This document shows positions 25,159 through 33,933 of a stretch of DNA of 64,000 nt, piece after piece. Within the stretch, counting starts at the first letter, position 1. Each line of letters starts with the position of its first letter. The notes below the pieces were generated by a model. That model was not told where the DNA came from and searched no databases. It worked only from the letters and a program-made list of their open reading frames with translations. Location of the stretch: positions 61,050-125,049 of the forward strand of contig NZ_JAFNAW010000003.1 in the NCBI RefSeq assembly GCF_017356265.1, in the 5' to 3' direction. The translations under genes were made by a program, and so were the position numbers. This DNA is from Paracoccus fontiphilus. GTDB taxonomy: Bacteria; Pseudomonadota; Alphaproteobacteria; Rhodobacterales; Rhodobacteraceae.

Positions 25159-28100
25159 TCACCCATACACCAGTTCGGGGCACACAGCCTCCCAGACCTC
25201 CCGGCGCAGATGGGCGCGGAACTCCTCCTTGTTATCAGTTTTCCGCCACCGCACCACGGCGCCGACCTCTCCCCGCAAGAACTTCAGACCCGCTGGCGGG
25301 GACCATGTCCGTGCCATACGCCCCAGAGCACGTCCCCGGGCATCGTGGATCAGCCACGCTCCTCCCTCGTTAACCACCCGCACGGGATCACCGACCAGGG
25401 CTTCCGTGATCGCCCGCAGCGAGGGATGATCCGCAGGCAGACGCCCTGCCCAGGACAGATCCACCGCCTTCAAGTTGGGTATCTGATACTGCGCCGTGGC
25501 CAACACCACGTCTTCCCTCTGGGGCGAGGCCTTCCGCCGGAGCGCATACTCTCCCCCCTGCTGTAGGAATGGGTGCGCCCCGTTCGCCATGATGCAGAGG
25601 CTGCGCCGCGCCCGTGTCATGGCGACGTAGAACAAGCGCCGAGGCGCATCGGCATCCTCGTTCTTCGAGGGAGCATCCCAACCACCGTTAAGGATCACCA
25701 CATCGTCGAACTGCAACCCCTTGGCGCGATGGGCCGTCAGAAGCAGCAGACCCCGCTGTTCGCTCCGGATATCGCGGGCCCATTCCGCAAACCACTCGAT
25801 GAGGTCGGGCACCGGCATGGTCTTGTCGGCAAGCTCCCGGGCCAGCGCGGCAATGCCTTCGGCAATCAGGTCGGTCCAGCGGTTCGATGGCAGCGTATTC
25901 ACGGCATCGACCAGATCGCGGATGCCCGGAAGACGCGCGGGATCGCGCCGCAAGGTCTCGATGAAGCGCTGTGTCTCGCGCAGGCGCCAGACGCTGGGCG
26001 GGCTTTCATTGGCCATCTCCACCGGCAGCCCCAAGGCTTCCGCATAGGCGCGCACCGGCGCAAGGCGCTTCCAGTCGCGTGAGATGATCGCCGCTCGGGA
26101 CCAACTCCAGTCTGGGTCCAGGCGCGACAGGCGCACGAGTTCATCGACGGCCGCGATGGCCTGCACCACATCGCCGGATGGACAATCCAGCACCTGCACC
26201 CGGCCATGGGCAACTGGATCAAGCTTTGCCATCTCGCCGCCGGGCGGATCCTTCCGGCGGTTTCGATCGACGCTGATGGCGTGATCGGCCTTCATCCGGT
26301 CCCTGGCCGGGGCGATGACCGTATTCGCCGCCTCGATGATATGGCAGGTGGAGCGATAGTTCTCGACCAGGAACTCGGGCCGCGCCCGGTAGTCCGCCTC
26401 GAACTGCCGGATGAAGCGGACGGAGGCGCCCGCGAAGGCATAGATGTTCTGGTCGTCGTCTCCGACCGCGAACAGGCTCAGCCGCAGGTCAGGATCTTCC
26501 AGCGACCGGCCTGCCACGGCGGCAATCAAGGCGTATTCCTCGGGTCCGATGTCCTGGTATTCGTCCACCAGGATCCAGCGATAGCCCTGGATCAGCGTTT
26601 CGCGCTGCGCCTCGGCCTCGGCCTTGCTCAGGCCCCCGCCGTTCAGAAGACGCACAGCCTCCCTGATGATGCCGTCGAAGTCATGGACCTCTGTGTCGGA
26701 CCCGGCGAAGCTGGCGCCGACCAGCCGCATGGCCAGCGCGTGGCAGGTCGAAATCGTCACCATGCCCGCATCGTCACCGATCAGGTGGCGCAGGCGCGCC
26801 CGGACCTCGGCGGCGGCGTGCCGGTTGTAGGTCAACACCAGGATGCCGCGCGGATCCTCGCGCCGGACGCGGATCAGATAGGCGATGCGATGGACAAGCA
26901 CGCGGGTCTTGCCCGAACCGGGACCGGCAAGCACCAGAACGCTGGTCTGCTCGCGGTCATCGGCGACGATCTTCTGCTGCACGGGGTTGTCCAGGGCCTC
27001 GACGATGGTCTTCCAGGAAGCGCCGGTAGTCTGGCGGCGGATTTCCATGGCCTTGCCGGGCATCCAGCGGCGCAGGAAGGCGTCGCGGTCCAGAACGAAA
27101 TAGTCCTCTGACAGGCGCGAGGCCCGATCCATCGCGACAAGGCCCGTCTCGGCATAGGCGGCCATGACATGGGTCTGGACGGTCTGTTCGCTGTAATGTT
27201 CCTCCAGGGGGATGAAGTCCTTCTGCGTGAACGCGCCGCCCGCAATGTTCAGGTGAACCGTCATGGCGGGACGGAAGACGGTCAATCCCTTGCCAAGACT
27301 TACCACATCCTGTTCATGAAGCCACAGAAGGCTCCGCTCCATGACCCTTGTCATGTCCTTGATGCCACTGGCCCGCAGCAGCGCATCCGAGGTCAGCACG
27401 GACAGAAGGTCGCCCAGGGTGGCCTCGACCTGGATGTCCTTGCCCCGGACGCCCTTCGGAACCTTGCCCAGCAGATGAGCCAGCAACAGTTCGGCCGCCT
27501 GCCTGCGGATCAGGGTGGTCTGGTCCAGCACCTGCCAGGACCGCTGCAGCGCCACCAGGATCGTGTCGCGCGACGCCTTGCGCACCCGCAGGTTGCCCTG
27601 TCCCCCATCCTGGTCACGCCCGTCGCGGCCCATGCCGCGCACCAGCTTTTCCACGATGTCCGGCCGGACGCTCGCATGGCCCCCATCCCGAAGGCTCTGG
27701 CAGGCGACCGGCAGGTTCAGGGGAATGCCCCCAGCTCCCTCGGCATCGGGGGCAGCCTCGCGCAGCAGCGCGATCAGGTCGCGCTCGAGGGCAGAGGCCA
27801 TCTGGAAGCGTTGTCGCGACTGACCCTCGACCCCATGATGAACGAACACCATCACCGCCACGTCGTTGCGCGCGATGCCCAACGCTTCCAGATCGGCCAT
27901 GGCCTTGTTCAGTGCGCCCCCTTTCAGGCCGCTTGCCCCGCTCAACTCGTCGGTCGAAATGCCCTTGTCCCTGGGCGCGTTCATCAGGTGGCGCACGATG
28001 TCCAGAAGCTGCTTGCGCCGCGTCGCGGTCACCTCGGCCCTGGCCAGGATGGCCTCCGCCTCGGCCAGCGTGCGGACCCGCAGCGAGGACGGGAAGACCT

Positions 28101-30303
28101 GAACGCGGTTCTCTTCCCGCGACAGGAGGCTCGCCTCTTCGAGCCAGGACACGGCCGTCTTGACCCGGGTGTCGTCCGTGGCGCTGTCGCGCTCGAACTC
28201 CTGCTCGCGTTCGGCCCGCACGATCTCGGCGGCGGTGGCCACCACCTTGCCGGTCTTGCGTGTGCGCTCGTCCAGGCGGCGCAGGGCTTTCAGAATGGCG
28301 CCGATCTCGTGTCGTGCCAGCCGGGATCGCGCGGAGAGCGAAAACTGCCGCTCCACATCTTCGGCGGCGAACAGCAGGACGCAGTTGGCGTGATCGCGAT
28401 CCCTGCCCGCCCGCCCGGCTTCCTGGAGGTAGTTCTCGAGCGAGCCCGGAATGTCGCCATGCACCACCAGCCGGATGTCAGGCTTGTCGATCCCCATCCC
28501 GAAGGCGTTGGTGGCCGCGATGATCCGCAGTTCGCCCACACGGAAGCGCTCCTGGATGTCGCGCTTCTCGTCCGGCGGCAGGCCCGCATGGAAGTGCTCG
28601 GCCGAGAGGCCTTGCTGCTTGAGAAAGCCTGCCACCCGCTCCGTCTCGCCTCGAGTGGCGCAGTAGACGACAGCACCCGAGGCGCCTTCCCGCGGCAGCT
28701 TCGCCTCGATCACATCGAGAATGTCGGCAAGCTTGGTGCCCTTCTGCGTGGGGCGCACCTCGAAGCTCAGGTTGGTGCGCACCGCGCCGCCATCCAGAAG
28801 CAGAAGCTCGACACCCAGCCGGGACTGGAAGTGATCGCGGATGTCGCGCACCACCTCGGGCTTGGCGGTGGCCGTCATGCACAGGACCGGCGGAGGCGGT
28901 TCGTCTCCGGCACTTTCCTTGATGAAGCGGCCGACATAGCGATAGTCGGGGCGGAAATCGTGGCCCCATTTCGAGACGCAATGCGCCTCGTCCAGAACCC
29001 AGAGCCCGATCTCGCGTTGCGCTAGGACGGAGCGGACCGACGTGCTGCGCAATTGCTCGGGAGAGATGAGCAGCATGGCCGCCTCGCCCATGCGCACCTT
29101 GTCGAGCGCGTCCTGGCGCTCGGGCATCGACAGCATGCCGTTCACCGTGACAGCCGCCGAGATGCCGGCGCGCTCCATGCCCTGCACCTGGTCGGCCATC
29201 AGCGCCACGAGGGGCGAGATCACCACGGTCAGCGCGCCGGTCTTGTCGAACTTCGACAGCGCCGGGATCTGGTAGCAGACCGACTTGCCGGTTCCCGTCG
29301 GCAGGATGCCCAGGATGCTGGCACCCTTCATCGCCTCCTCGACGATCCGTTCCTGGAGCGGACGACCTGCCTCATCCACGGGCTGCGGGCGGAAGGCCGC
29401 GAAGCCGAACCACTGCGACAGCGCGCGGACCGGATCGTTCTTTTCCCGGCACCATCCGCAGTCCTGATCCTCGCAGGCGGTATCCCGCAGATGCCGGACG
29501 ATGAGCGCGGCCTCGCGGAACTGCGCCCGCACCCAGGGCGGCATCACGGAATCCGCGCCCGCGACCAGGATCCAGGACAGCGCGTAGGCCGCAGGCCATC
29601 CAAGATGGGCAGCCGCGATCCGCTCGGACACCTGCCTGATCCGGCGCCCACAGGCCCGACCGTTCAGAAGCCGCAGGATCGCTTCGCGCGCCGCGGCGGG
29701 CGGTGGTGCCTTGGCTTTCCTGACATGGCGGAACACGGCATCGAACCCGCCCGCATTGTCCATCCGGGTGGTGAGATAGTGATAGGCGGTCACCGCGTCA
29801 GGCTCGTCGCCGTTCAAGCGCTCAAGGGCGGCAAGCTGATTTTCGAGAACCTGGAAAACAAGCCGCGCGTCCAGTTCCGGATCGTTGACGTGCCCCGCCT
29901 GCAGCCGCCCTCCGTGGTGGTGCTTGACCAGGTGGTGGTAGGGGTTGCGCGGAAAGGCCAGCGGATTGAGCCAGAGGGTATCGATGGGGGACCGCGACAG
30001 TGCAGCAAGCTGCGGCCGGACCGCCAACAGATGCGGCAGATCGTGGCGCAGGATGTTGTGGCCGATCAGGTGGTCGGCATCGGCCGACGCTTTCTCCAGC
30101 CGATCCAGGGCAGGTTCCATGTCCCGACCCCTTGCCAGGATGGGGGGCCGATTATCGTGCCGGACAGCGGCAAGAGCGAAGATCCGGGCGGTTTTCGGAT
30201 CGACTTCCAGATCAACCGACAAGCAACGGTGGAGAAAGGATCCGTGCAGGACGAGCATGGTCAAATGAATATCCGCAGGTCGGTCGGAGCGGTGAGCGAT
30301 CAT
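25159..30303 (-). CDS. Exonuclease-RecQ-UvrD triple fusion helicase, 1714 aa
   Basis: Three modules are joined in one protein. Residues about 25-165 look like a DEDD 3'-5' exonuclease: LSVDLEVD (Exo I), HNILRHDLPHLL (Exo II), HVNDPELDARL (Exo III). Residues about 310-760 are a RecQ-type SF2 helicase with LPTGTGKSVCYQ, VLDEAHCVSKWGHDF, CMTATAKPEV and LQEAGRAGRDRDH. Residues about 1100-1560 are a UvrD/Rep-type SF1 helicase with VLAGPGSGKTRV (about 1124), ILVDEYQDIG (about 1249), VGDDDQNIYAFAGA and LLTAHRAKGLQFDDVV. A cysteine cluster (CEDQDCGWC) precedes the RecQ part. It should unwind and trim DNA. ATG at 30303 or 30258 may be the start. Confidence 0.9.
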   Translation of the reverse strand: MIAHRSDRPADIHLTMLVLHGSFLHRCLSVDLEVDPKTARIFALAAVRHDNRPPILARGRDMEPALDRLEKASADADHLIGHNILRHDLPHLLAVRPQLAALSRSPIDTLWLNPLAFPRNPYHHLVKHHHGGRLQAGHVNDPELDARLVFQVLENQLAALERLNGDEPDAVTAYHYLTTRMDNAGGFDAVFRHVRKAKAPPPAAAREAILRLLNGRACGRRIRQVSERIAAAHLGWPAAYALSWILVAGADSVMPPWVRAQFREAALIVRHLRDTACEDQDCGWCREKNDPVRALSQWFGFAAFRPQPVDEAGRPLQERIVEEAMKGASILGILPTGTGKSVCYQIPALSKFDKTGALTVVISPLVALMADQVQGMERAGISAAVTVNGMLSMPERQDALDKVRMGEAAMLLISPEQLRSTSVRSVLAQREIGLWVLDEAHCVSKWGHDFRPDYRYVGRFIKESAGDEPPPPVLCMTATAKPEVVRDIRDHFQSRLGVELLLLDGGAVRTNLSFEVRPTQKGTKLADILDVIEAKLPREGASGAVVYCATRGETERVAGFLKQQGLSAEHFHAGLPPDEKRDIQERFRVGELRIIAATNAFGMGIDKPDIRLVVHGDIPGSLENYLQEAGRAGRDRDHANCVLLFAAEDVERQFSLSARSRLARHEIGAILKALRRLDERTRKTGKVVATAAEIVRAEREQEFERDSATDDTRVKTAVSWLEEASLLSREENRVQVFPSSLRVRTLAEAEAILARAEVTATRRKQLLDIVRHLMNAPRDKGISTDELSGASGLKGGALNKAMADLEALGIARNDVAVMVFVHHGVEGQSRQRFQMASALERDLIALLREAAPDAEGAGGIPLNLPVACQSLRDGGHASVRPDIVEKLVRGMGRDGRDQDGGQGNLRVRKASRDTILVALQRSWQVLDQTTLIRRQAAELLLAHLLGKVPKGVRGKDIQVEATLGDLLSVLTSDALLRASGIKDMTRVMERSLLWLHEQDVVSLGKGLTVFRPAMTVHLNIAGGAFTQKDFIPLEEHYSEQTVQTHVMAAYAETGLVAMDRASRLSEDYFVLDRDAFLRRWMPGKAMEIRRQTTGASWKTIVEALDNPVQQKIVADDREQTSVLVLAGPGSGKTRVLVHRIAYLIRVRREDPRGILVLTYNRHAAAEVRARLRHLIGDDAGMVTISTCHALAMRLVGASFAGSDTEVHDFDGIIREAVRLLNGGGLSKAEAEAQRETLIQGYRWILVDEYQDIGPEEYALIAAVAGRSLEDPDLRLSLFAVGDDDQNIYAFAGASVRFIRQFEADYRARPEFLVENYRSTCHIIEAANTVIAPARDRMKADHAISVDRNRRKDPPGGEMAKLDPVAHGRVQVLDCPSGDVVQAIAAVDELVRLSRLDPDWSWSRAAIISRDWKRLAPVRAYAEALGLPVEMANESPPSVWRLRETQRFIETLRRDPARLPGIRDLVDAVNTLPSNRWTDLIAEGIAALARELADKTMPVPDLIEWFAEWARDIRSEQRGLLLLTAHRAKGLQFDDVVILNGGWDAPSKNEDADAPRRLFYVAMTRARRSLCIMANGAHPFLQQGGEYALRRKASPQREDVVLATAQYQIPNLKAVDLSWAGRLPADHPSLRAITEALVGDPVRVVNEGGAWLIHDARGRALGRMARTWSPPAGLKFLRGEVGAVVRWRKTDNKEEFRAHLRREVWEAVCPELVYG

Positions 30304-30337
30304 CGCCAGGACGACACAAGATCGTCAATATTCATTT
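30263..30337. promoter_or_regulatory. Inverted repeat around the helicase start
   Basis: Exact 10-base arms AAATGAATAT (30263-30272) and ATATTCATTT (30328-30337) flank the upstream ATG of the helicase gene. They look like a distant operator pair. If so, the true start is more likely the ATG at 30258, just inside the left arm. Confidence 0.4.
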
Positions 30338-30439
30338 AAGACGTAAGACAATGCAGCTTCAGCAGACCTTCCTGGCGCCAGACAATCTTTTGCATGTGTG
30401 ACAGGAGTGTTCCGAATACGCTCTGTCGGCAAAGGAGAA

Positions 30440-30464
30440 AGCCCCGGCTCATCGAGCCGAGGCT
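30440..30464 (-). terminator. Terminator-like hairpin, minus-strand orientation
   Basis: An 11-bp stem (AGCCCCGGCTC with GAGCCGAGGCT) has a three-base loop and, on the minus strand, is followed by TTTCTCCTTT. It would end a transcript coming leftward, for example from the IS5-type transposase, before the helicase promoter. Confidence 0.6.
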
Positions 30465-30516
30465 ATGCCGAATTGATCGGCCTTCTCGTCTAGATCCACA
30501 TCCCCAAGGGGCTGCT

Positions 30517-30619
30517 TCTCCCATCCCCGCATGTGCGGGGCAAATCCACCTATTCGGTGGCAGCTAGCATAAAAGGCACAAGCCCTTTATCATTCTAAGC
30601 CGCCTATTCGGCGGTAAAC
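30517..30619 (+). other. CRISPR-repeat-like hairpins without cas genes
   Basis: Positions 30592-30619 form a 28-base sequence whose core is CCGCCTATTCGGCGG, flanked by ATTCTAAG and TAAAC; it closely resembles type I-F CRISPR repeats, with paired changes kept in the stem. A sister hairpin CCACCTATTCGGTGG is at 30546-30560. A type I-E-like hairpin CCCCGCATGTGCGGGG is at 30525-30540. There is no regular array and no cas gene in the window. They may be solitary repeats, an array relic, or plain hairpins. Confidence 0.35.
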
Positions 30620-30670
30620 GTCCTTGGTCCAATCCAAAGATCGGAACTCGGAACATCCCCACATGCATGG

Positions 30671-31955
30671 GGGCACCTCGATTTTTTGAGCTTTTCCACT
30701 CGCATGTAGCGGGCGGGGCGGCTTGAGACGGGGATGATACCGCCCGTCAGCATCCTTGCGCGCTATGGAGTCCTCAGCGCTCCGTCTGTCACGCGCAACA
30801 TTTCCTGTCGCCCGACTTGATTTCCGCGCCCCGGGGTCAGCCCGGGCACGGGTTCAGGCGGCTCAACTGGCCGAGGCGGCGCATGTTGTAAGCCAGGTTC
30901 TTCATTCCGATCTTTGCCTTCGCCCGCACCATGCCGATCGTGCGCACCAGTGTGCCGCCCATGTCATTGGCTTGTGCGCCGAAGACATGCTCGACCCGCG
31001 CGCGAACCGAGGATTTGGTCCGGTTGCTGCTCATGGCCTGTTCGGTCAGCGGCTTGCCGCGCTTGCCCTTGCGGTGGATGTGGCTCTTCAGCTTCATGCT
31101 GCGCAGCTTGGCTTCCATCTCCTCGGACCGATAGGCGGGATCAGCCCAGACCCCCGCGCCGGTATTGCCCCGCGTCAGCAGGTGGTCCACCGCTTGGCTA
31201 TCGTGCAGGGCGGCATCGCTGACATGGTAACGCCGCACCAGCTTGTGCTTCCTGTCCATGTTCACATGGTTCTTGTAGCCATAGTGAGATTTCCCGTGCT
31301 TCTTGGTCCAGCGGGCATCCGTATCCTTCTGTGACCGCTTGGCCGGTTTGTCCGCCCAATCCTCAGGCACCTCACCGTTCTTGATCGCCTTGTTTTCATC
31401 ACGCGTATTATGGTTGCGCGGCACCGGGACGATGGAGGCATCGAGGATCTGCCCGCCCCGCGCAATGTAGCCCTGTCGCGCAAGATAGCCGTCGAACTGC
31501 TTGAACAGCATCTCCACTAGGCCTGCCTGCGCCAGCGCTTCGCGATAAAGCCAGACCGTCTTGGCATCGGGCACCCGGTCCTCAAGTCCGAGGCCGAGGA
31601 ACCGCATGAACGACAGACGGTCGCGCACCTGATACTCGATCTGGTCGTCCGACAGGTTGTAAAGCGCGCCCAGAACCAGCGTCTTGAACATCAGCACGGC
31701 GTCCATGGGCTTGCGCCCCGCTGCTGACTTGCGCTCTGCAGCTGGCTTGCGCCAGACACCCTCCAACGTCGGGCGGAACTCCTCCCACGGCACAACGGCG
31801 TCGATCTCGATCAAGGGGTCCTTCTTGGCATCCAGGCTCGCGTAGCGGTCCGAAAGATCGAAAAAGCCCAACTGCGCCATCGTCACACCTCAGACCCCAA
31901 ATGCCGCTGCGTTCATACCGCTGCCGCAAAGTCAGGGCAATTTTTCGAGGTGCCC
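30671..31955 (-). mobile_element. IS5-family insertion sequence with ATGG target duplication
   Basis: Terminal inverted repeats GGGCACCTCGATTTTTTG (left) and, reversed, GGGCACCTCGAAAAATTG (right) bound 1285 bases. Direct copies of ATGG lie at 30667-30670 and 31956-31959, as expected for a 4-base target duplication. The transposase gene fills most of it. The element looks complete and recent. Confidence 0.85.
30837..31886 (-). CDS. IS5-family transposase
   Basis: The 349-residue protein begins MTMAQLGFFDLSDRYASL with the DUF772-type N-terminal helical region (MDAVLMFKTLVLGALYNLSDDQIEYQV). The DDE core shows ILDASIVPVPR (first Asp), YHVSDAALHDSQAVDHLL and WADPAYRSEE (second Asp region), and RARVEHVFG (catalytic Glu). 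Full length and undisturbed, so probably active. Confidence 0.93.
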   Translation of the reverse strand: MTMAQLGFFDLSDRYASLDAKKDPLIEIDAVVPWEEFRPTLEGVWRKPAAERKSAAGRKPMDAVLMFKTLVLGALYNLSDDQIEYQVRDRLSFMRFLGLGLEDRVPDAKTVWLYREALAQAGLVEMLFKQFDGYLARQGYIARGGQILDASIVPVPRNHNTRDENKAIKNGEVPEDWADKPAKRSQKDTDARWTKKHGKSHYGYKNHVNMDRKHKLVRRYHVSDAALHDSQAVDHLLTRGNTGAGVWADPAYRSEEMEAKLRSMKLKSHIHRKGKRGKPLTEQAMSSNRTKSSVRARVEHVFGAQANDMGGTLVRTIGMVRAKAKIGMKNLAYNMRRLGQLSRLNPCPG

Positions 31956-32465
31956 ATGGGCTAGCCAGAGGCGACACCCAGAATAAGGCCGGCTCTCGCG
32001 AGACTTATCTCGATGCGCTTGGCACAGGAGATTTATAAGGCTAGGAATCCCATTTTTCAATCGCGAAAAAAAGTAGAATCACTATCTTCTTCGCAAAGCC
32101 TATTTGTCAACGTTGTTCACTGTTCAAAAGCACGCTGAGGCTGGTCGGGCCATTTGCCGCGATTTCAAGTCAGCCGCAATATGGGCCGCCCGTCGTCCAC
32201 TTTCGCGGCCGACGCCGCGCTCGCTTTGGTACAGTTTTCCCCAAGCGGCCTTCGCTTCCAAGGTGGAAGATGGCACGCAGACCATTCTAGGCCGAAACAA
32301 TATTCACGTCCGAGTTCTCTCAATCCCCGGCACCCATTTAACGAACGTTCGATCTTCCGGAAGTTTAACCCTCGAAGGCGCGAGAACTCATCGCGGCGCT
32401 TCGCGACAGCAGGGCGGAAGCCCCGGTCCGGCTGGACCTTGATCCATTTCGAAGACGGGACAAGG
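31956..32465. other. Region between the IS and vsr, no firm gene
   Basis: The first part (31956-32110) is AT-richer and has no gene. From about 32380 to 32524 one plus-strand frame gives a protein-like piece (RELIAALRDSRAEAPVRLDL, then DPFRRRDKDDKDKLHHELDA and a stop at 32522) that lacks a start codon, so it is probably the end of a decayed gene. Confidence 0.35.
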
Positions 32466-32615
32466 ATGATAAAGACAAACTCCATCACGAGTTGGACGCA
32501 AGGCGTGGCGAACTGTATCAGTGATACGGCCAAAGACCACAGCCGCGTGAAGATCGACGACGATGATCCTCTCGGCGTTGTTCTGGATGATCAAGACGAG
32601 GAGGAAGGGGAGTAG
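32466..32615 (+). CDS. Possible small acidic protein, 49 aa
   Basis: ATG at 32466 is preceded by GGGACAAGG and the frame reads MIKTNSITSWTQGVANCISD to a very acidic end (DDQDEEEGE). It overlaps, in another frame, the decayed fragment that ends at 32524. It stops 52 bases before vsr. No family recognised; it may be chance. Confidence 0.3.
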   Translation: MIKTNSITSWTQGVANCISDTAKDHSRVKIDDDDPLGVVLDDQDEEEGE

Positions 32616-32667
32616 GCCGAGGAGACCAGGTTTCCTGCGGTCCTATCGGGTTCCTCAAGAGCAACAG

Positions 32668-33072
32668 ATGGACACACTGACATCGGATCAGCGCAGCAAG
32701 CTAATGTCGCGTATCCGCGGCAAAGACACGAAGCCCGAGATGGTCGTTCGGCGCTTGCTGCACGGGATGGGATACCGTTACCGGTTGCATGCGAAAGAGC
32801 TTCCAGGAAAGCCCGACATTGTGTTCCGGCGACGCAGGAAAGCCATCTTCGTGCATGGATGTTTCTGGCACGGACACGAGGGATGCAAACTGGCCCGCAT
32901 CCCGAAATCCCGCGTGGACTTCTGGATTGAGAAGATAGGGCGAAACGCGGAACGCGATGCCCGAGCGATCAAGGCGCTCGAAGATCGGGACTGGAAAACA
33001 ATGACGATCTGGGAATGCGAAACGAAATCCCCTGACCTGGCGGACCGGCTGCGGTCATTCCTCGAGGTCTAG
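32668..33072 (+). CDS. vsr: Very short patch repair endonuclease
   Basis: The 134-residue protein starts MDTLTSDQRSKLMSRIRGKD, the typical Vsr opening. Catalytic features are the Asp of GKPDIVF (about residue 50), VHGCFWHGH with the zinc ligands, and the later KIGRNAERD helix. Vsr nicks beside T in T:G mismatches that arise when methylated cytosine deaminates, so it protects genomes that carry a C5 methyltransferase, two of which lie beside it. It is convergent with the restriction gene and the last 18 bases overlap. Confidence 0.95.
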   Translation: MDTLTSDQRSKLMSRIRGKDTKPEMVVRRLLHGMGYRYRLHAKELPGKPDIVFRRRRKAIFVHGCFWHGHEGCKLARIPKSRVDFWIEKIGRNAERDARAIKALEDRDWKTMTIWECETKSPDLADRLRSFLEV

Positions 33073-33933
33073 TTCCTCCGCGAGTTCCTCGGCTTCCTCA
33101 TGCGCGATCCGCTCATCCGCGCGACGGATGCCATCGATGAACACCCGGAACACATCGTCCAGATTCTGATAAACACGTGTCCGCTCGAAGTGCCGGCGAA
33201 TGTCTTCAAGGATCTCCTCCCGGGATCTGCCAGGCTCGTTTCCTTCGGCCCAGCGGCGACCTGGATGGAGAGTATCCCACGGAGATCGCTTGTTCGACCT
33301 GGTCTCAGCGCTATCCCCGTGCTTTCCAATGCCGAACATGATCTTCATCTCGTTGTTCCAAAGTGGCTGGAACACCCGGATGAGATGACTTTCGGCCGCG
33401 GCTTGAAACCCGCTCTGCACAGCCAGGGCGCGGCACTCGAAATCGGCGATGTCGAGATCGGCACCCTTTTCGATGCTTTTCCTGTGCTCGTCGAGGCGGG
33501 ACCACAGCTTCGTCTCCTGTTCGACCACAGTCCTGGCACCGACCGGTGGATCGGCTTTGCCGACATAGATCGGAGTCTCTGTGCCCGAGATCGGAGCGTA
33601 GGGCTCGAAATCACCGGTGTAGTATATCGCGTAGACGCCGGCGCCATAGAATTTCCGCCCGCGGGCAAGCGGACGGCGATCTCGCGCGAGAAGCGCAAGC
33701 GCGACAAAATGCCCGATCAGCCGAGGGTCGCTGGGCTCGAAGATCGCGTCGGGCATCGCGATCTCGTCTATCGAGCGATCAAGCCTTTCCAAGGCTTCCT
33801 GCATTTCAGCGATGGTCACCCGGACCTTCTTTCGAGATGGTGTTGTGAACTCCGCATCCCGGATCGCGGCAACCATCTCTTCCAGAGCTTCCTGGACCTT
33901 CTCGACCTCCCTTACTTCAGGTCGCTTAGCCAT
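33055..33933 (-). CDS. Eco29kI-like GIY-YIG restriction endonuclease
   Basis: ATG at 33933 lies 8 bases inside the end of the methyltransferase gene, so both are coupled. The GIY-YIG core runs from about residue 96: YGAGVYAIYYTGDFE, PIYVGKA, RLDEHRKSI, then the Glu of AAAESHLI (about 181) and the Asn of PLWNNE. The later block RSPWDTLHPGRRWA is a hallmark of Eco29kI-type enzymes, which cut CCGCGG. The C-terminus is highly acidic. The exact recognition site here is inferred from family. Confidence 0.85.
   Translation of the reverse strand: MAKRPEVREVEKVQEALEEMVAAIRDAEFTTPSRKKVRVTIAEMQEALERLDRSIDEIAMPDAIFEPSDPRLIGHFVALALLARDRRPLARGRKFYGAGVYAIYYTGDFEPYAPISGTETPIYVGKADPPVGARTVVEQETKLWSRLDEHRKSIEKGADLDIADFECRALAVQSGFQAAAESHLIRVFQPLWNNEMKIMFGIGKHGDSAETRSNKRSPWDTLHPGRRWAEGNEPGRSREEILEDIRRHFERTRVYQNLDDVFRVFIDGIRRADERIAHEEAEELAEELDLEE

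Noticed and set aside
24513..25166. Upstream extension of the 24174 gene to 330 residues
   Set aside because: The extension overlaps the AT-rich gene on the other strand and loses GC3 periodicity.
27169..29025. A 618-residue open frame on the plus strand
   Set aside because: It lies entirely antisense to the RecQ part of the fusion helicase, whose motifs are unmistakable.
30649..30677. A second type I-E-like CRISPR hairpin (CCCCACATGCATGGGG)
   Set aside because: The right arm is formed by the junction of the target duplication ATGG and the IS5 end GGGCACC, so the palindrome was largely made by the insertion.
32154..32465. Long plus-strand open frame before the small acidic gene
   Set aside because: The residue pattern looks random (many Arg, Pro, Ser) and another frame in the same bases looks like the real relic.
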